Below, piece after piece: positions 36,971 through 45,414 of a stretch of DNA of 64,000 nt. The stretch is from positions 16,469 to 80,468 of the forward strand of contig NZ_BOOH01000038.1 in assembly GCF_016863135.1 (NCBI RefSeq), in the 5' to 3' direction. Under the pieces are notes generated by a model. It had not been told where the DNA came from. It did not search any database and saw only the letters and a program-made list of their open reading frames with translations. The first letter of the stretch is position 1, and each line of letters begins with the position of its first letter. Both the position numbers and the translations under genes were made by a program. The stretch comes from Planobispora longispora. Its GTDB lineage: Bacteria > Actinomycetota > Actinomycetes > Streptosporangiales > Streptosporangiaceae.

Positions 36971-37000
36971 ACAGTAACAGAGCGCGCGCTCTGTTACTGT
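36971..37000. promoter_or_regulatory. 30-bp perfect palindrome, TetR/FadR-type operator
   Basis: ACAGTAACAGAGCGC followed by its exact reverse complement, ending 6 bp before the TetR ATG and 60 bp before the divergent crotonase start. The length and symmetry fit a TetR-family acyl-CoA-responsive repressor site covering both promoters. Confidence 0.8.
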
Positions 37001-37006
37001 GTGGTT

Positions 37007-37699
37007 ATGGCGCGACCTCGGATCTACGACCCTGAGCTGATCATGGACGCTGCCGAGCGGCTGGTGGCCGGTTCGGGACCTGATGGCGTCACCATCCGTG
37101 GGCTGGCCGCGGCGACGGGGGTGTCGAACGGGGCGATCTACCACGCGTTCGGGTCTCTGCCCGTCCTGCTGGGGCGGGTGTGGCTGCGAGCCGCCGGCGA
37201 CTTCCTGGACCTGCAGGAGACCGCGGTCCAGAAGGCTGCGGAGTCCGAGGGGCCGTCGGCAGGAGCGGCGATGGACGCGGTGGCGGCGGCGGCCGACGCG
37301 CCGGCGGCGTTCGCGCTGCGGCGTCCCGCGGCGGCCCGGATGCTGATGGGCGTGAGCCGCGAGCAGCTGCTGGGCCCCGGCCTGCCCGACCAGCTGGCCG
37401 CCGACCTGCTCGCGCTCGACCGGCGGCTACTGGACCTGCTCAAGCGACTGGCCCGCGGCATGTGGGGCCGGGCGGACGCGGCCGCCGTCGCGGTCATCAC
37501 CTTGTGCGTGGTCGACCTGCCCACCGCCGCGTTCCGGCGCGCCCTGACCGCCCCGCTCGCCGACGAGGCGGCCACCGCCGCCACACCCATCGAGGCCGAC
37601 ACCCGGCAGCGGCTGGAGGCCGCCGTCCGCGCCGTGCTGACCATCCCGCCGCCCGGCCGTCCCGGCCGCCGGCCTTCCACTGCGACGACCAAGGATTGA
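37007..37699 (+). CDS. TetR-family transcriptional regulator
   Basis: A 230-residue regulator. DNA-binding domain: RIYDPELIMDAAERLVAGSG, then VTIRGLAAATGVSNGAIYHA and FGSLPVLL. The helical ligand domain (about 60-215) is of TetR_C type. ATG 37007 gives the canonical start M-A-R-P-R. It ends 2 bp before the crotonase gene at 37702, so the two are co-transcribed. With a palindromic operator and two crotonase genes around it, it probably controls fatty-acid or aromatic acyl-CoA breakdown. Confidence 0.9.
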   Translation: MARPRIYDPELIMDAAERLVAGSGPDGVTIRGLAAATGVSNGAIYHAFGSLPVLLGRVWLRAAGDFLDLQETAVQKAAESEGPSAGAAMDAVAAAADAPAAFALRRPAAARMLMGVSREQLLGPGLPDQLAADLLALDRRLLDLLKRLARGMWGRADAAAVAVITLCVVDLPTAAFRRALTAPLADEAATAATPIEADTRQRLEAAVRAVLTIPPPGRPGRRPSTATTKD

Positions 37700-37701
37700 C
37701 C

Positions 37702-38379
37702 ATGCCCGAACTGCGCAACGACGGCCCGGTGTTCGTACTGGACCTGGGCCAGGACGAGAACCGGTTCTCCCCGGACTGGATCACTGCCGTCCACGGCCAC
37801 CTGGACAGCGTCGTGGACCACTCCGGTCCCGCCGCGCTCATCACCACCAGCCGCGGCAAGTTCTTCTCCAACGGCCTGGACCTGGACTGGCTGGGAGCCC
37901 ACCCCGAAGAACTGCTGCCCTACGTCGAGCGGGTGCAGGACCTCCTGGCCCGGGTGCTGTCGCTGCCCGTCCCCACGATCGCCGCGGTCAACGGCCACGC
38001 CTTCGGCGCCGGGACCATGCTCGCCCTGGCCCACGACTTCCGCGTCATGCGCGCCGACCGCGGCTACTTCTGCCTGCCCGAGGTCGACATCAACATCCCC
38101 TTCACCCCCGGCATGGCCGCCCTCATCCAAGGCAAGCTCACCCCGGCCGCCGCGACCGCCTCCATGACCACCGGACACCGGTTCGGGGCTCCCCAGGCCC
38201 GCGAGCTGGGTCTGATCGACGACGTCGCGGACCTGGAACAGCTCATCGCCGTCGCCGACGCCCGCGTCCGACCCCTGGCCGGCAAGGACCGCACCACCCT
38301 GGGCGCGATCAAGACCACCATGTTCGCCTCCGCCCTGACCGCGCTGCGCGACACCCAGACCGCGACAGCCAACGCCTGA
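37702..38379 (+). CDS. Enoyl-CoA hydratase/isomerase family protein
   Basis: A 225-residue crotonase. Segments: VFVLDLGQDENRFSPDWITA, SRGKFFSNGLDLDWL (oxyanion-hole loop), VPTIAAVNGHAFGAGTMLAL (second NH donor and trimer contact), GYFCLPEVDINIPFTPGMAA. The sequence resembles eukaryote-like delta3-delta2 enoyl-CoA isomerases and short actinobacterial crotonases more than classical hydratases. The start follows AAGGATTGACC. It lies downstream of the TetR gene in the same unit. Confidence 0.88.
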   Translation: MPELRNDGPVFVLDLGQDENRFSPDWITAVHGHLDSVVDHSGPAALITTSRGKFFSNGLDLDWLGAHPEELLPYVERVQDLLARVLSLPVPTIAAVNGHAFGAGTMLALAHDFRVMRADRGYFCLPEVDINIPFTPGMAALIQGKLTPAAATASMTTGHRFGAPQARELGLIDDVADLEQLIAVADARVRPLAGKDRTTLGAIKTTMFASALTALRDTQTATANA

Positions 38380-38488
38380 CCCAACGCGGCCCGGCCCGTC
38401 CTGCCGACCACAGGGCGGGCCGGGCCCGGCGTTCGGCATGGCGGCGGCCATGCCGAACGAGGTGACATACCGGACGAAGGGAATGCCG

Positions 38489-40740
38489 ATGAGTTCGATC
38501 GCGGACGGGCAGTGGAAGAAGACCGCGTGCATCCTGTGTGAGAACAACTGCGGAATCCAGGTGCAGGTCCAAGACCGCCGGTTCGTCAAGATCCGGGGCG
38601 ACAAGGAGCACGTGTCCAGCCACGGCTACACCTGCAACAAGGCCCTGCGCCTGGACCACTATCAAAATGGCGGCCGTCGGCTGACCGACCCGCTGCGCCG
38701 GGAGGCCGACGGAACCTTCACCGAGATCAGCTGGGACACCGCGATCAGCGAGATCGCCTCCCGGCTGGTGGCGGTGCGCGACACCCACGGCGGGCGGAGC
38801 ATCTTCTTCTACGGCGGCGGCGGCGGCCAGGGCAACCATCTGGGCGGCGCCTACCGCCAGCCGCTGCAGCACGCGCTCGGGGCGCGGTACCGGTCCAACC
38901 CGCTGGCTCAGGAGAAGTGCGGTGAGGCATGGGTCGACGCCCATCTCACCGGCGGTCACACCCACGGCGACTTCGAGCATGCCCAGGTCTCGGTCTTCAT
39001 CGGCAAGAACCCCTGGCAGAGCCACGGCGTGGCCCGCGCCCGCACGGTACTGAAGGAGATCGCCAAGGACCCCGACCGGACCATGATCGTCATCGACCCC
39101 GTCCGGTCCGAGACCGCCGACCTCGCCGACATCCACCTCCAGGTTCGTCCCGGTACCGACGCCTGGTGCCTGGCGGCCATCGTCGGCGTCATCGTCCAGG
39201 ACGACCTGCTCGACCACGACTTCGCAGCCGAGCACCTCAGCGACCAGGCTCCTGTGCTGGAGGTCCTGCGCAGGGTCGAGGTGAGCGCGTACGCACAGAT
39301 ATGCGGCATCCCGGAGGCGACCCTGCGCCAGGTGGCCCGCCTCATCGCCACCGCCGACAGCGTCTCCACCTATGAGGACCTGGGTGTCCAGCAGGGCCCC
39401 AACAGCACCCTCATCTCCTACCTCAACAAGCTCCTGTGGCTGCTGACCGGCAACTTCGGCAAGCCCGGCGCGATGCAGCCCCACACCTGGTTCGCCCCCC
39501 CCTGGGCCGCTACGACACCGACGTGCAGCACACCCCGGTCACCGGCACGCCCATGCCCGCTGGGCTCGTGCCGTGCAACGTCATCGCCGCCGAGATCCTC
39601 AACGACCATCCGCAGCGCTTCCACGCCATGATGATCGACTCTTCGAATCCCGCTCACTCCCTCGCCGACTCCGCGGAGTTCCGGCGGGCCCTGGCGGCGC
39701 TCGACCTGGTGGTCGTGGTCGACGTCGCCCTGACCGAGACCGGGCGGCTCGCGCACTACGTGCTTCCGGCCAGCACCCAGTTCGAGAAGTGGGAGGCGAC
39801 GTTCTTCAACTTCGAGTTCCCCGGCAACACCTTCCACCTGCGCGCTCCGGTCCTGGATCCGCTGCCGGGGACCTTGCCCGAGCCCGAGATCTACAGCCGC
39901 CTGCTGCAGGCCCTGGGCGCGGCTCCCCGACGGAAGGTGAAACTTCTGCGGACGGCGTTGCGACTCGGCCGGCCTGTGTTCAAGGCCGTGTTCGCGGTCA
40001 TGATCGCCGCTGACCGGTCGACCCTGGCGATGGCCCCGTACCTGCTGTATCAGACCCTCGGCCGCGCGCTGCCCGACGGCGCGCAAGCGGCAGCGGTGCT
40101 GTGGGGGCTGGCGCTGCGCGTGTCCCGGCGATACCCCCAGGCCATGAGGCGCGCCGGGCACCGTTCCGCCGACGACCTCTTCACCGCCATCCTGGAAAAC
40201 CGCTCCGGCGTCACCTTCACCCTCGACCGCCCCGAAGACGCATGGGCGCACGTACGGCACACCTCCGGCCGCATCCCCTTGCACATCCCCGAACTCCTCG
40301 ACGCACTCGCGGTCTTGCCCGACACCCCGGCCACGCACACCAGCGACGACTACCCCTTCATTTTGGCCGCCGGCCAGCGGCGGGCCTCCACCGCCAACAC
40401 CATCTTCCGCGACACCACCTGGCGGCTACGCGAGCGTGACGGCACCCTGCGGATCAGCCCCGGCGACGCCGAACGACTCGGCCTGATCGATGGAGCCACC
40501 GCGCAGATCACCACCAGCCGGGGAACCGCGCAAGCCACCGTCGAGGTCGACGACCGCCTGCAAGCCGGGCACGCCGCCCTGCCCAATGGCTTCGGTCTGG
40601 ACCTGCCCACCGACGACGGCGGAACCGAACGCACCGGCGTCGCCCTCAACACCCTCACCGACCAGCACCGACGCGACCCGTTCGCCGCCACCCCCTGGCA
40701 CAAACACCTACCCGCCCGCATCGAAGCCGTCACCGGCTGA
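38489..40740 (+). pseudogene. Molybdopterin oxidoreductase with 4Fe-4S domain, frameshift in poly-C tract
   Basis: ATG 38489 starts a bis-MGD enzyme. The N-terminal iron-sulfur motif is CILCENNCG plus a later Cys (HGYTC). NPLAQEKCGEAW places the likely Mo-ligand cysteine, and NPWQSHGVARARTVLKEIAK is a cofactor-binding region. At 39495-39502 a run of eight C causes a shift; the second frame from about 39500 completes the protein (HAMMIDSSNPAHSLADS, LPASTQFEKWEATFFNFEFP) through the C-terminal cofactor-binding domain (GTAQATVEVDDRLQAGHAAL). Formate-dehydrogenase/BisC-like. One base in the C-run would restore about 750 residues. Confidence 0.8.
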
Positions 40741-40816
40741 CGGGCCTGCCCCACTTACCGCTACCGGCCCGGCCGCCAGGCGGCTGATCCATCCCTGCAC
40801 GAACCGGAGAACCACT

Positions 40817-41010
40817 GTGACCGCAGAGACCGCTGCCATGTCCGGCCTCGACCTGATGCGCTGGGTCCAGAAGGAACGACCCTGACCGCACAAGGCACTG
40901 TCATTCACGCCGGCCGCCGCACCGCCACCGCCGAAGGAAAAGTCACCGACAGCCACGGAAAACTCATCGCCCACACCACCACCTGCCTGATCCTGCCCCT
41001 CACCGGCTGA
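40817..41010 (+). pseudogene. PaaI-type thioesterase, ends only
   Basis: A GTG at 40817 opens TAETAAMSGLDLMRWVQKER, the N-terminal helix of a hotdog-fold thioesterase, and stops at 40885. In another frame up to 41010 lies TAQGTVIHAGRRTATAEGKV and HGKLIAHTTTCLIL, the last two strands. About 80 core residues with the active site are deleted. It follows the molybdo-enzyme gene by 76 bp and would have acted on acyl-CoA. Confidence 0.65.
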
Positions 41011-41067
41011 CAGCCCACCGGCGACGTCGGGTGTGTCTAGATAACGGTGTATCTCGATCTTGATTAG

Positions 41068-41200
41068 TTATCGGGTGGTCGAGGTCAGACGGCCCTCAAA
41101 GGTGATGGCGAAGGCGTTCAGCGCGGCCTTCCACCGGGTCACCCAGCGTTTGCGGCCCTTGCCGGTCGGGTCCAGGCTCATGCGGGTAAGGTGCCGCGCT
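41068..41200 (-). mobile_element. IS256/Mutator-type transposase, C-terminal remnant
   Basis: The frame reads TRMSLDPTGKGRKRWVTRWK and AALNAFAITFEGRLTSTTR before a stop at 41068. This is the usual end of actinobacterial IS256-family transposases. The rest of the gene (about 370 residues) is absent. AT-richer DNA at 41035-41067 may be what remains of the terminal repeat. The stretch 41201-41572 holds nothing I can name. Confidence 0.65.
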
Positions 41201-41572
41201 GGCCAGGCATCGGCGGACTATCGAGGGGAAAGTCGTCTTCGGCGGGTTCTTGCCGAAAATGAGGGGCGATACACCGGCTCCGGCATCACGATGACCGCTC
41301 CGCCGCACCCACCGACCCTTACCGCCAACGGCCTCACAGGCACGAGCCGATCTCGGTCGGCGCCGCAGGCTCCAGGCGCCCGCACCCGCGGGCGTCCGTC
41401 GTCATCTGGTGCACCACCGCGAAGATGCTCCCTTGCCGACGGCAGAACGTGATCACAACGGTGACCGCACGGCGATTCGCCGGCAAACGGGAGGGCCCCA
41501 TCCGGACGAGTCCCAGGAAGTGCGCACCCGGCCGGGCATGGCCCCCTGAAGGCAGCAAGACAGCAGGCGTGA

Positions 41573-41974
41573 TCAGGCAGCCAGGCCGACCGCGGAAAAG
41601 TCGATCTCCTTGAGCTCGGGGTTGAACGCCGCCGGCTCGTGTGCGATCTCGTCGGTGGCATAGGCGCCGAAACGGCGGATGTGGGCGCGCAGATACAGCG
41701 AGATCGCTCCGATCTCGTCGGCGGTGATGGGCAGGCCCTCGGCGACCAGATCGCGCAACACGTCCATCAGGTCCAGGGTGTTGTGGAAGATCACGCAGTT
41801 GGCCAGCAGGGTGTTCATCTTGATGAGCTTCTCCTGCTCATCGGGGTCGTTGTGGGCGATGACCCCGTTGTTGCCGAAGGAGAGCCACTGGGAGAAACCG
41901 TTGTAGGCTTCGACCTTGCTGGTCGCCGCCGTCACCCGTGAACGCAAGGCGGGATCGGCCAGGTAGCGCAGCAT
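41573..41974 (-). mobile_element. Tn3-family transposase, C-terminal remnant
   Basis: The frame starts abruptly at 41974 with YLADPALRSRVTAATSKVEA and YNGFSQWLSFGNNGVIAHND, the conserved end of the Tn3 DDE domain containing the catalytic Glu. It continues through LANCVIFHNTLDLMDVLRDL to the normal C-terminus at 41573. About 850 N-terminal residues are missing. No 38-bp Tn3-type inverted repeat is seen nearby. Confidence 0.85.
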
Positions 41975-42069
41975 TATGTGGAATCTGATCTGTCAAGCGG
42001 GACCATGCTGCCTGTTGGTAGATATCGGCTGGCCGACTGCGTGAGGAACCCGGACAATCACCTATCGTG

Positions 42070-42597
42070 ATGGGGATCTCCGGCTTCGAGCCGACCTTTC
42101 TCGCCGGGTTTGAAGCCGTCCGCAAGGAACACGGGCCAGGCCTGGCAGCGCTGAGTGGCCGGCGTCTGACGGGGTTCGCGATCGTGCGGTTTGTCGAGGA
42201 CGGGGACTGGTTCGCTGACTGCCCCGTTGTCTTGAACTTCGACGGTGTCCAGATAGAGATCTGCCACTGGAAGCTCGATGAGCTATCGATCAGCTGGAAC
42301 AGCATCGACACGACGACGGCGATCAGCGACTGGGAGTGGTTCGAGCTGACTCCGGCGTGGTCCAGTGCCGACGAACGGCTTGAGCCGTTCATCGGCCAGG
42401 AATTGCGGGAAGTTGCTCTGCTGGAGTGGCGTCCTTCGAGTCATGACCTGGCGGCCGGCACCATCGCGGTGGAGTTCGTCTTCGACGCTGGCTGTTTCCA
42501 TATCGCCAACGCTCTTGATGAGAACAGCATCGAGGTCGGTGACGCTCATCCGGAATTCGTGCGGTATCGGTTGGGCTGCGGTGCGCCGCCTGACTAG
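42070..42597 (+). CDS. Conserved actinobacterial hypothetical protein
   Basis: A 175-residue soluble acidic protein: FVEDGDWFADCPVVLNFDGV, ELTPAWSSADERLEPFIGQE and VEFVFDAGCFHIANALDENS. It resembles unnamed proteins sometimes found as toxin-immunity-like cargo, but I cannot assign a function. ATG 42070 or GTG 42067 is the start; the ribosome site is weak. Its stop codon TAG at 42595 overlaps the left end of the IS5-type element, so the IS inserted exactly at its 3' end. Confidence 0.65.
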   Translation: MGISGFEPTFLAGFEAVRKEHGPGLAALSGRRLTGFAIVRFVEDGDWFADCPVVLNFDGVQIEICHWKLDELSISWNSIDTTTAISDWEWFELTPAWSSADERLEPFIGQELREVALLEWRPSSHDLAAGTIAVEFVFDAGCFHIANALDENSIEVGDAHPEFVRYRLGCGAPPD

Positions 42598-42665
42598 GAG
42601 CTGTTTGGGGTTCGGATCTAAGTGTGGCCCGGTGGTGGGTCGGCCGTGGCTGGTAGAACTCGGAC

Positions 42666-43229
42666 GTGGCGCGTTTTGATGTGACCGATGCCGAGTGGGC
42701 GTTGATCGCGCCGTATCTGCCGGTGGCGGCCACTGGGCCGCTGCCGCGGCGGGTACGGGATCAGTTCAACGGGATCCTGTGGCGGTTTCGCACCGGGTCG
42801 GACTGGCGTGATGTCCCCGAACGCTACGGGCCCTGGTCCACCATCTACTCCCGGTTCAACGCCTGGGCCAAGGCCGGGGTGTTCCACGGGCTGATGGACG
42901 CGTTGATCGCCGAGGCCGCCTCCCGCGGACAGGTCGGGCTGGAGCTGGTCAGCGTGGACTCAACCATCGTGCGGGCGTATCAGGAGTCGGCCGGGCTGGC
43001 CGTGGCCGGGGAGACGCTGGATGCGCTGGAGCAGGCCCTGACCGAGGAAAAGGGGGCCGCGCTGGCGCAGCAGCCGCCGGTGCTGCGGGTGATGCGCCGC
43101 CGGTCGCCCCCAGCGCGGACGGCGGGAACGGTGCGGACGCGTCGTCGGGCCGCGATCGCGCCGCCAGGCGGCGACGCCGCCGGGCCCGGGCCACGGCTGC
43201 CGGGCTCGGCCGGTCCCGCGGCGGGCTGA
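42666..43229 (+). CDS. IS5-family transposase, first frame (orfA)
   Basis: GTG 42666 opens the N-terminal transposase domain: FDVTDAEWALIAPYLPVAAT, NGILWRFRTGSDWRDVPERY, WSTIYSRFNAWAKAGVF and the first catalytic Asp in ELVSVDSTIVRAYQ. Past about residue 140 the frame is not family-like. IS427-group elements normally express a fused protein by ribosomal frameshifting between orfA and orfB, and the overlap near 43090-43230 is where that would occur. Confidence 0.8.
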   Translation: MARFDVTDAEWALIAPYLPVAATGPLPRRVRDQFNGILWRFRTGSDWRDVPERYGPWSTIYSRFNAWAKAGVFHGLMDALIAEAASRGQVGLELVSVDSTIVRAYQESAGLAVAGETLDALEQALTEEKGAALAQQPPVLRVMRRRSPPARTAGTVRTRRRAAIAPPGGDAAGPGPRLPGSAGPAAG

Positions 43230-43241
43230 GCAGCAAGGTCC

Positions 43242-43696
43242 ATGCCGCGGTCGACGCCGCCGGGCGGCCGCTGGCGTTCATGCTCACCCCCGGCCAGGCC
43301 GCCGACTGCCCGCAGTTCATCACCGTCATGGACAAGATCTGCGTCCCCGGTCCGGTCGGCCGGCCCCGTACCCGGCCGGGCGCAGTCGCTGCGGACAAGG
43401 CCTACTTCTCCCGCGCCAACCGCGCCTACCTGCGGAAACGCCGCATCAAGGCGGTCATCCCGGAAAAGAAGGACCAGGCGGCCAACCGCCGGAAGAAGGG
43501 CAGCCGGGGCGGCCGGCCCGTCGGCTACGCCAGCGATCTCTACAAGGAGCGCAACACCGTTGAATGGTGCTTCCAGAAGATCAAGACCTGGCGCTGTTTG
43601 GCGACTCGCTACGACAAGGCCTCGGAAAGCTACGAGGCCGGGCTCTATCTCCGAGGTTCGGTCATGTGGCTGAAGCTCCTCACCTCAACCACATGA
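43242..43696 (+). CDS. IS5-family transposase, second frame (orfB)
   Basis: In the frame of 43280-43696 the protein reads SKVHAAVDAAGRPLAFMLTP, AVAADKAYFSRANRAYLRKR (second catalytic Asp) and ERNTVEWCFQKIKTWRCLAT, which holds the Y/N-x2-E-x-C/F-F-x-K-[IL]-K signature with the third acidic residue. Upstream RSRGGLSS in the same frame links to orfA. It would be made as a fusion with orfA by frameshifting. Confidence 0.78.
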
Positions 43697-43714
43697 TCCG
43701 AACCTCGAACAGCT

Positions 43715-44822
43715 CCTAGATGAGTAAGTCCTAAAGCGGAGAGCGGGTACGGCGATGCGTACCCGCCGATAGGCCCACCCGTGGCGCGCGTCCGTGGTGG
43801 GCCGGGTGTTGCCCACCCGGGCTGCGCCTGACGGTAGATGATCCTGTCCGCGACGTCAGGGCGCACGCAACGAAGGGTGTCGAGGATCGGTTTGTGACAA
43901 CTGACCTCAACACCCTTCTGATCACACTGTATGTCAGGATCGACGACTGGCTGCGGGCCCCGGGCCGCCCCGCCCGTCTGGGCCGCCCACCCCGGCTGAC
44001 CGACGCCGAACTACTCACCCTGGCCATCGCCCAAGCGCTGCTGGGCATCGACTCCGAGGCCCGCTGGCTGCGCTTTGTCCCGGCGCATCTGCCGGGCGCC
44101 TTTGCCTACCTGCCCGGCCAGTCCGGCTACAACAAGCGCCTGCGCGTCGCCTTGCCGCTGATCCAGCGCGCCATCCGGGCCCTGGCTCGCGACACCGACC
44201 TGTGGGTCGACCCGGTCTGGGTCATCGATTCCACCCCGGTTGAGTGCGGCCGCTCGCGCCCGACCGTCTGCCGCTCGGCATTGGCCGGCTGGGCCGGCTA
44301 CGGCTACTGCCGCTCGCATTCACGCTGGTTTTGGGGGCTGCGCCTGCATCTGGTGTGCACCCCGACCGGCTTGCCCATCACCTGGGCGCTGGCCACCCCG
44401 GCACTTGATGAGCGCCAAGTGCTGATGGCCGTCTTCGACCACGACCCCGGCCTGATCACCGAGCGGCCCGGCCTACTGATCGTCGCCGACAAGGGGTATG
44501 CGTCGGCGGAACTGGATGCCTACCTGGCCGAGCGGGGCGTGCAGCTACTGCGGCCCTCCTACCGCAATCGAGCGCCCCGGCCAGGTGAGCAGTTCCTCAA
44601 ACCGGTCCGCCAACTGATCGAATCGGTCAACGCCACCCTCAAAGGCCAGCTCAACCTGGAGCTGCACGGCGGACGCAGCCCGATTGGTGTCACCGTCCGC
44701 GTCGCCCAGCGGATCTTGGCGTTGACCGCCGCGATCTGGCACAACCGCGCCACCGGCCAGCCCGTCATCCGATCGTTGATCGCCTACGACCACTGACCAG
44801 ACTTCGGACTTACTCATCTAGG
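43715..44822 (+). mobile_element. IS982-family insertion sequence, complete
   Basis: Perfect 17-bp terminal inverted repeats: CCTAGATGAGTAAGTCC (43715-43731) and its complement (44806-44822). They enclose one intact transposase gene. The left repeat shares its first two bases with the right end of the IS5-type element, so one inserted directly at the end of the other. Confidence 0.85.
43894..44796 (+). CDS. IS982-family transposase
   Basis: A 300-residue DDE transposase from GTG 43894. Family blocks: RLTDAELLTLAIAQALLGID, WVIDSTPVECGRSRPT (first Asp), GLLIVADKGYASAELDAYLA (second Asp) and KPVRQLIESVNATLKGQLNL (Glu region). The frame is intact with both terminal repeats present, so the element may still move. 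Confidence 0.9.
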   Translation: MTTDLNTLLITLYVRIDDWLRAPGRPARLGRPPRLTDAELLTLAIAQALLGIDSEARWLRFVPAHLPGAFAYLPGQSGYNKRLRVALPLIQRAIRALARDTDLWVDPVWVIDSTPVECGRSRPTVCRSALAGWAGYGYCRSHSRWFWGLRLHLVCTPTGLPITWALATPALDERQVLMAVFDHDPGLITERPGLLIVADKGYASAELDAYLAERGVQLLRPSYRNRAPRPGEQFLKPVRQLIESVNATLKGQLNLELHGGRSPIGVTVRVAQRILALTAAIWHNRATGQPVIRSLIAYDH

Positions 44823-44885
44823 CCGCTGTGAGCGGCCTGTCGGGCGCGAAAGGCCGCAGCGCGGCAGCGGTCGTCGCAGTACTTA

Positions 44886-45080
44886 GGGTGCTGTTAACGA
44901 ACGTGTCGCCAAGTTCCAAAAAGCTGATCTTTAGAGATAAGCCCACGTCGCGGACCGGAATCCCAACTCACGGGAGTGGACCTCCCACTGTCTACTGGCC
45001 GACGAAGGCAGGCTCCGTGTCTGACATCCCGCAGGTGAGCACCTAAAGGGCGGCTGGCGACACGTTCGTTAACGGCACCC
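44886..45080 (+). mobile_element. 195-bp MITE-like element, copy 1
   Basis: Terminal inverted repeats of 26 bp (44886-44911 and 45055-45080; ends GGGTGCTGTTAACGAACG... and ...CGTTCGTTAACGGCACCC). It has no transposase. Nearly identical, in opposite orientation, to the element at 48544-48738, with the same length. No obvious target duplication. Confidence 0.85.
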
Positions 45081-45414
45081 CGAGATGTGGACGGCTTGGC
45101 ATGCAACGTCATGCGTGCCACTGTCCTTGGCACCGCGGCCTCGGCATTCTCCTACATCCTCGGCACGGTCGCCGGGGTTAGATCTTCGCGTAGAAAGGCG
45201 TTTCGGGTTTGCGCGGTGCTGGCCTGCCTTCGGCAAAGTTCTTTTCCGCCGCGTGCCCGCAGGGCTGCTGTGGGGCATCTAGATCAGGAAACGGGGAGCG
45301 AGAACGGTGAAGGCCGGGGCGGGAGAAGACAGCTCCGGCTTTAACAGCCAATGGTCGCCGGCGCCATGGCATGGGTGGCCATAACCGGATGAGGACAGCG
45401 ACGGGGGCGGGGAT
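45081..45414. other. Intergenic DNA between MITE copy 1 and the kinase gene
   Basis: No gene or clear RNA is seen. It contains the kinase promoter region and the word GCCGGCGCCATGGCATGGGT shortly before the GTG start at 45415. Confidence 0.4.

Larger units (their letters stand above)
42597..43716 (+). mobile_element. IS5-family insertion sequence (IS427-like), complete ends
   Basis: Imperfect 22-bp terminal inverted repeats (left 42597-42618, GGAGCTGTTTGGGGTTCGGA...; right 43695-43716) enclose two overlapping transposase frames. CTAG-type sequence at both outer edges (CTA|GGAG left, CTCC|TAG right) fits a 2-4 bp target duplication, as in the IS427 group. The right edge abuts the IS982-type element. 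Confidence 0.85.
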
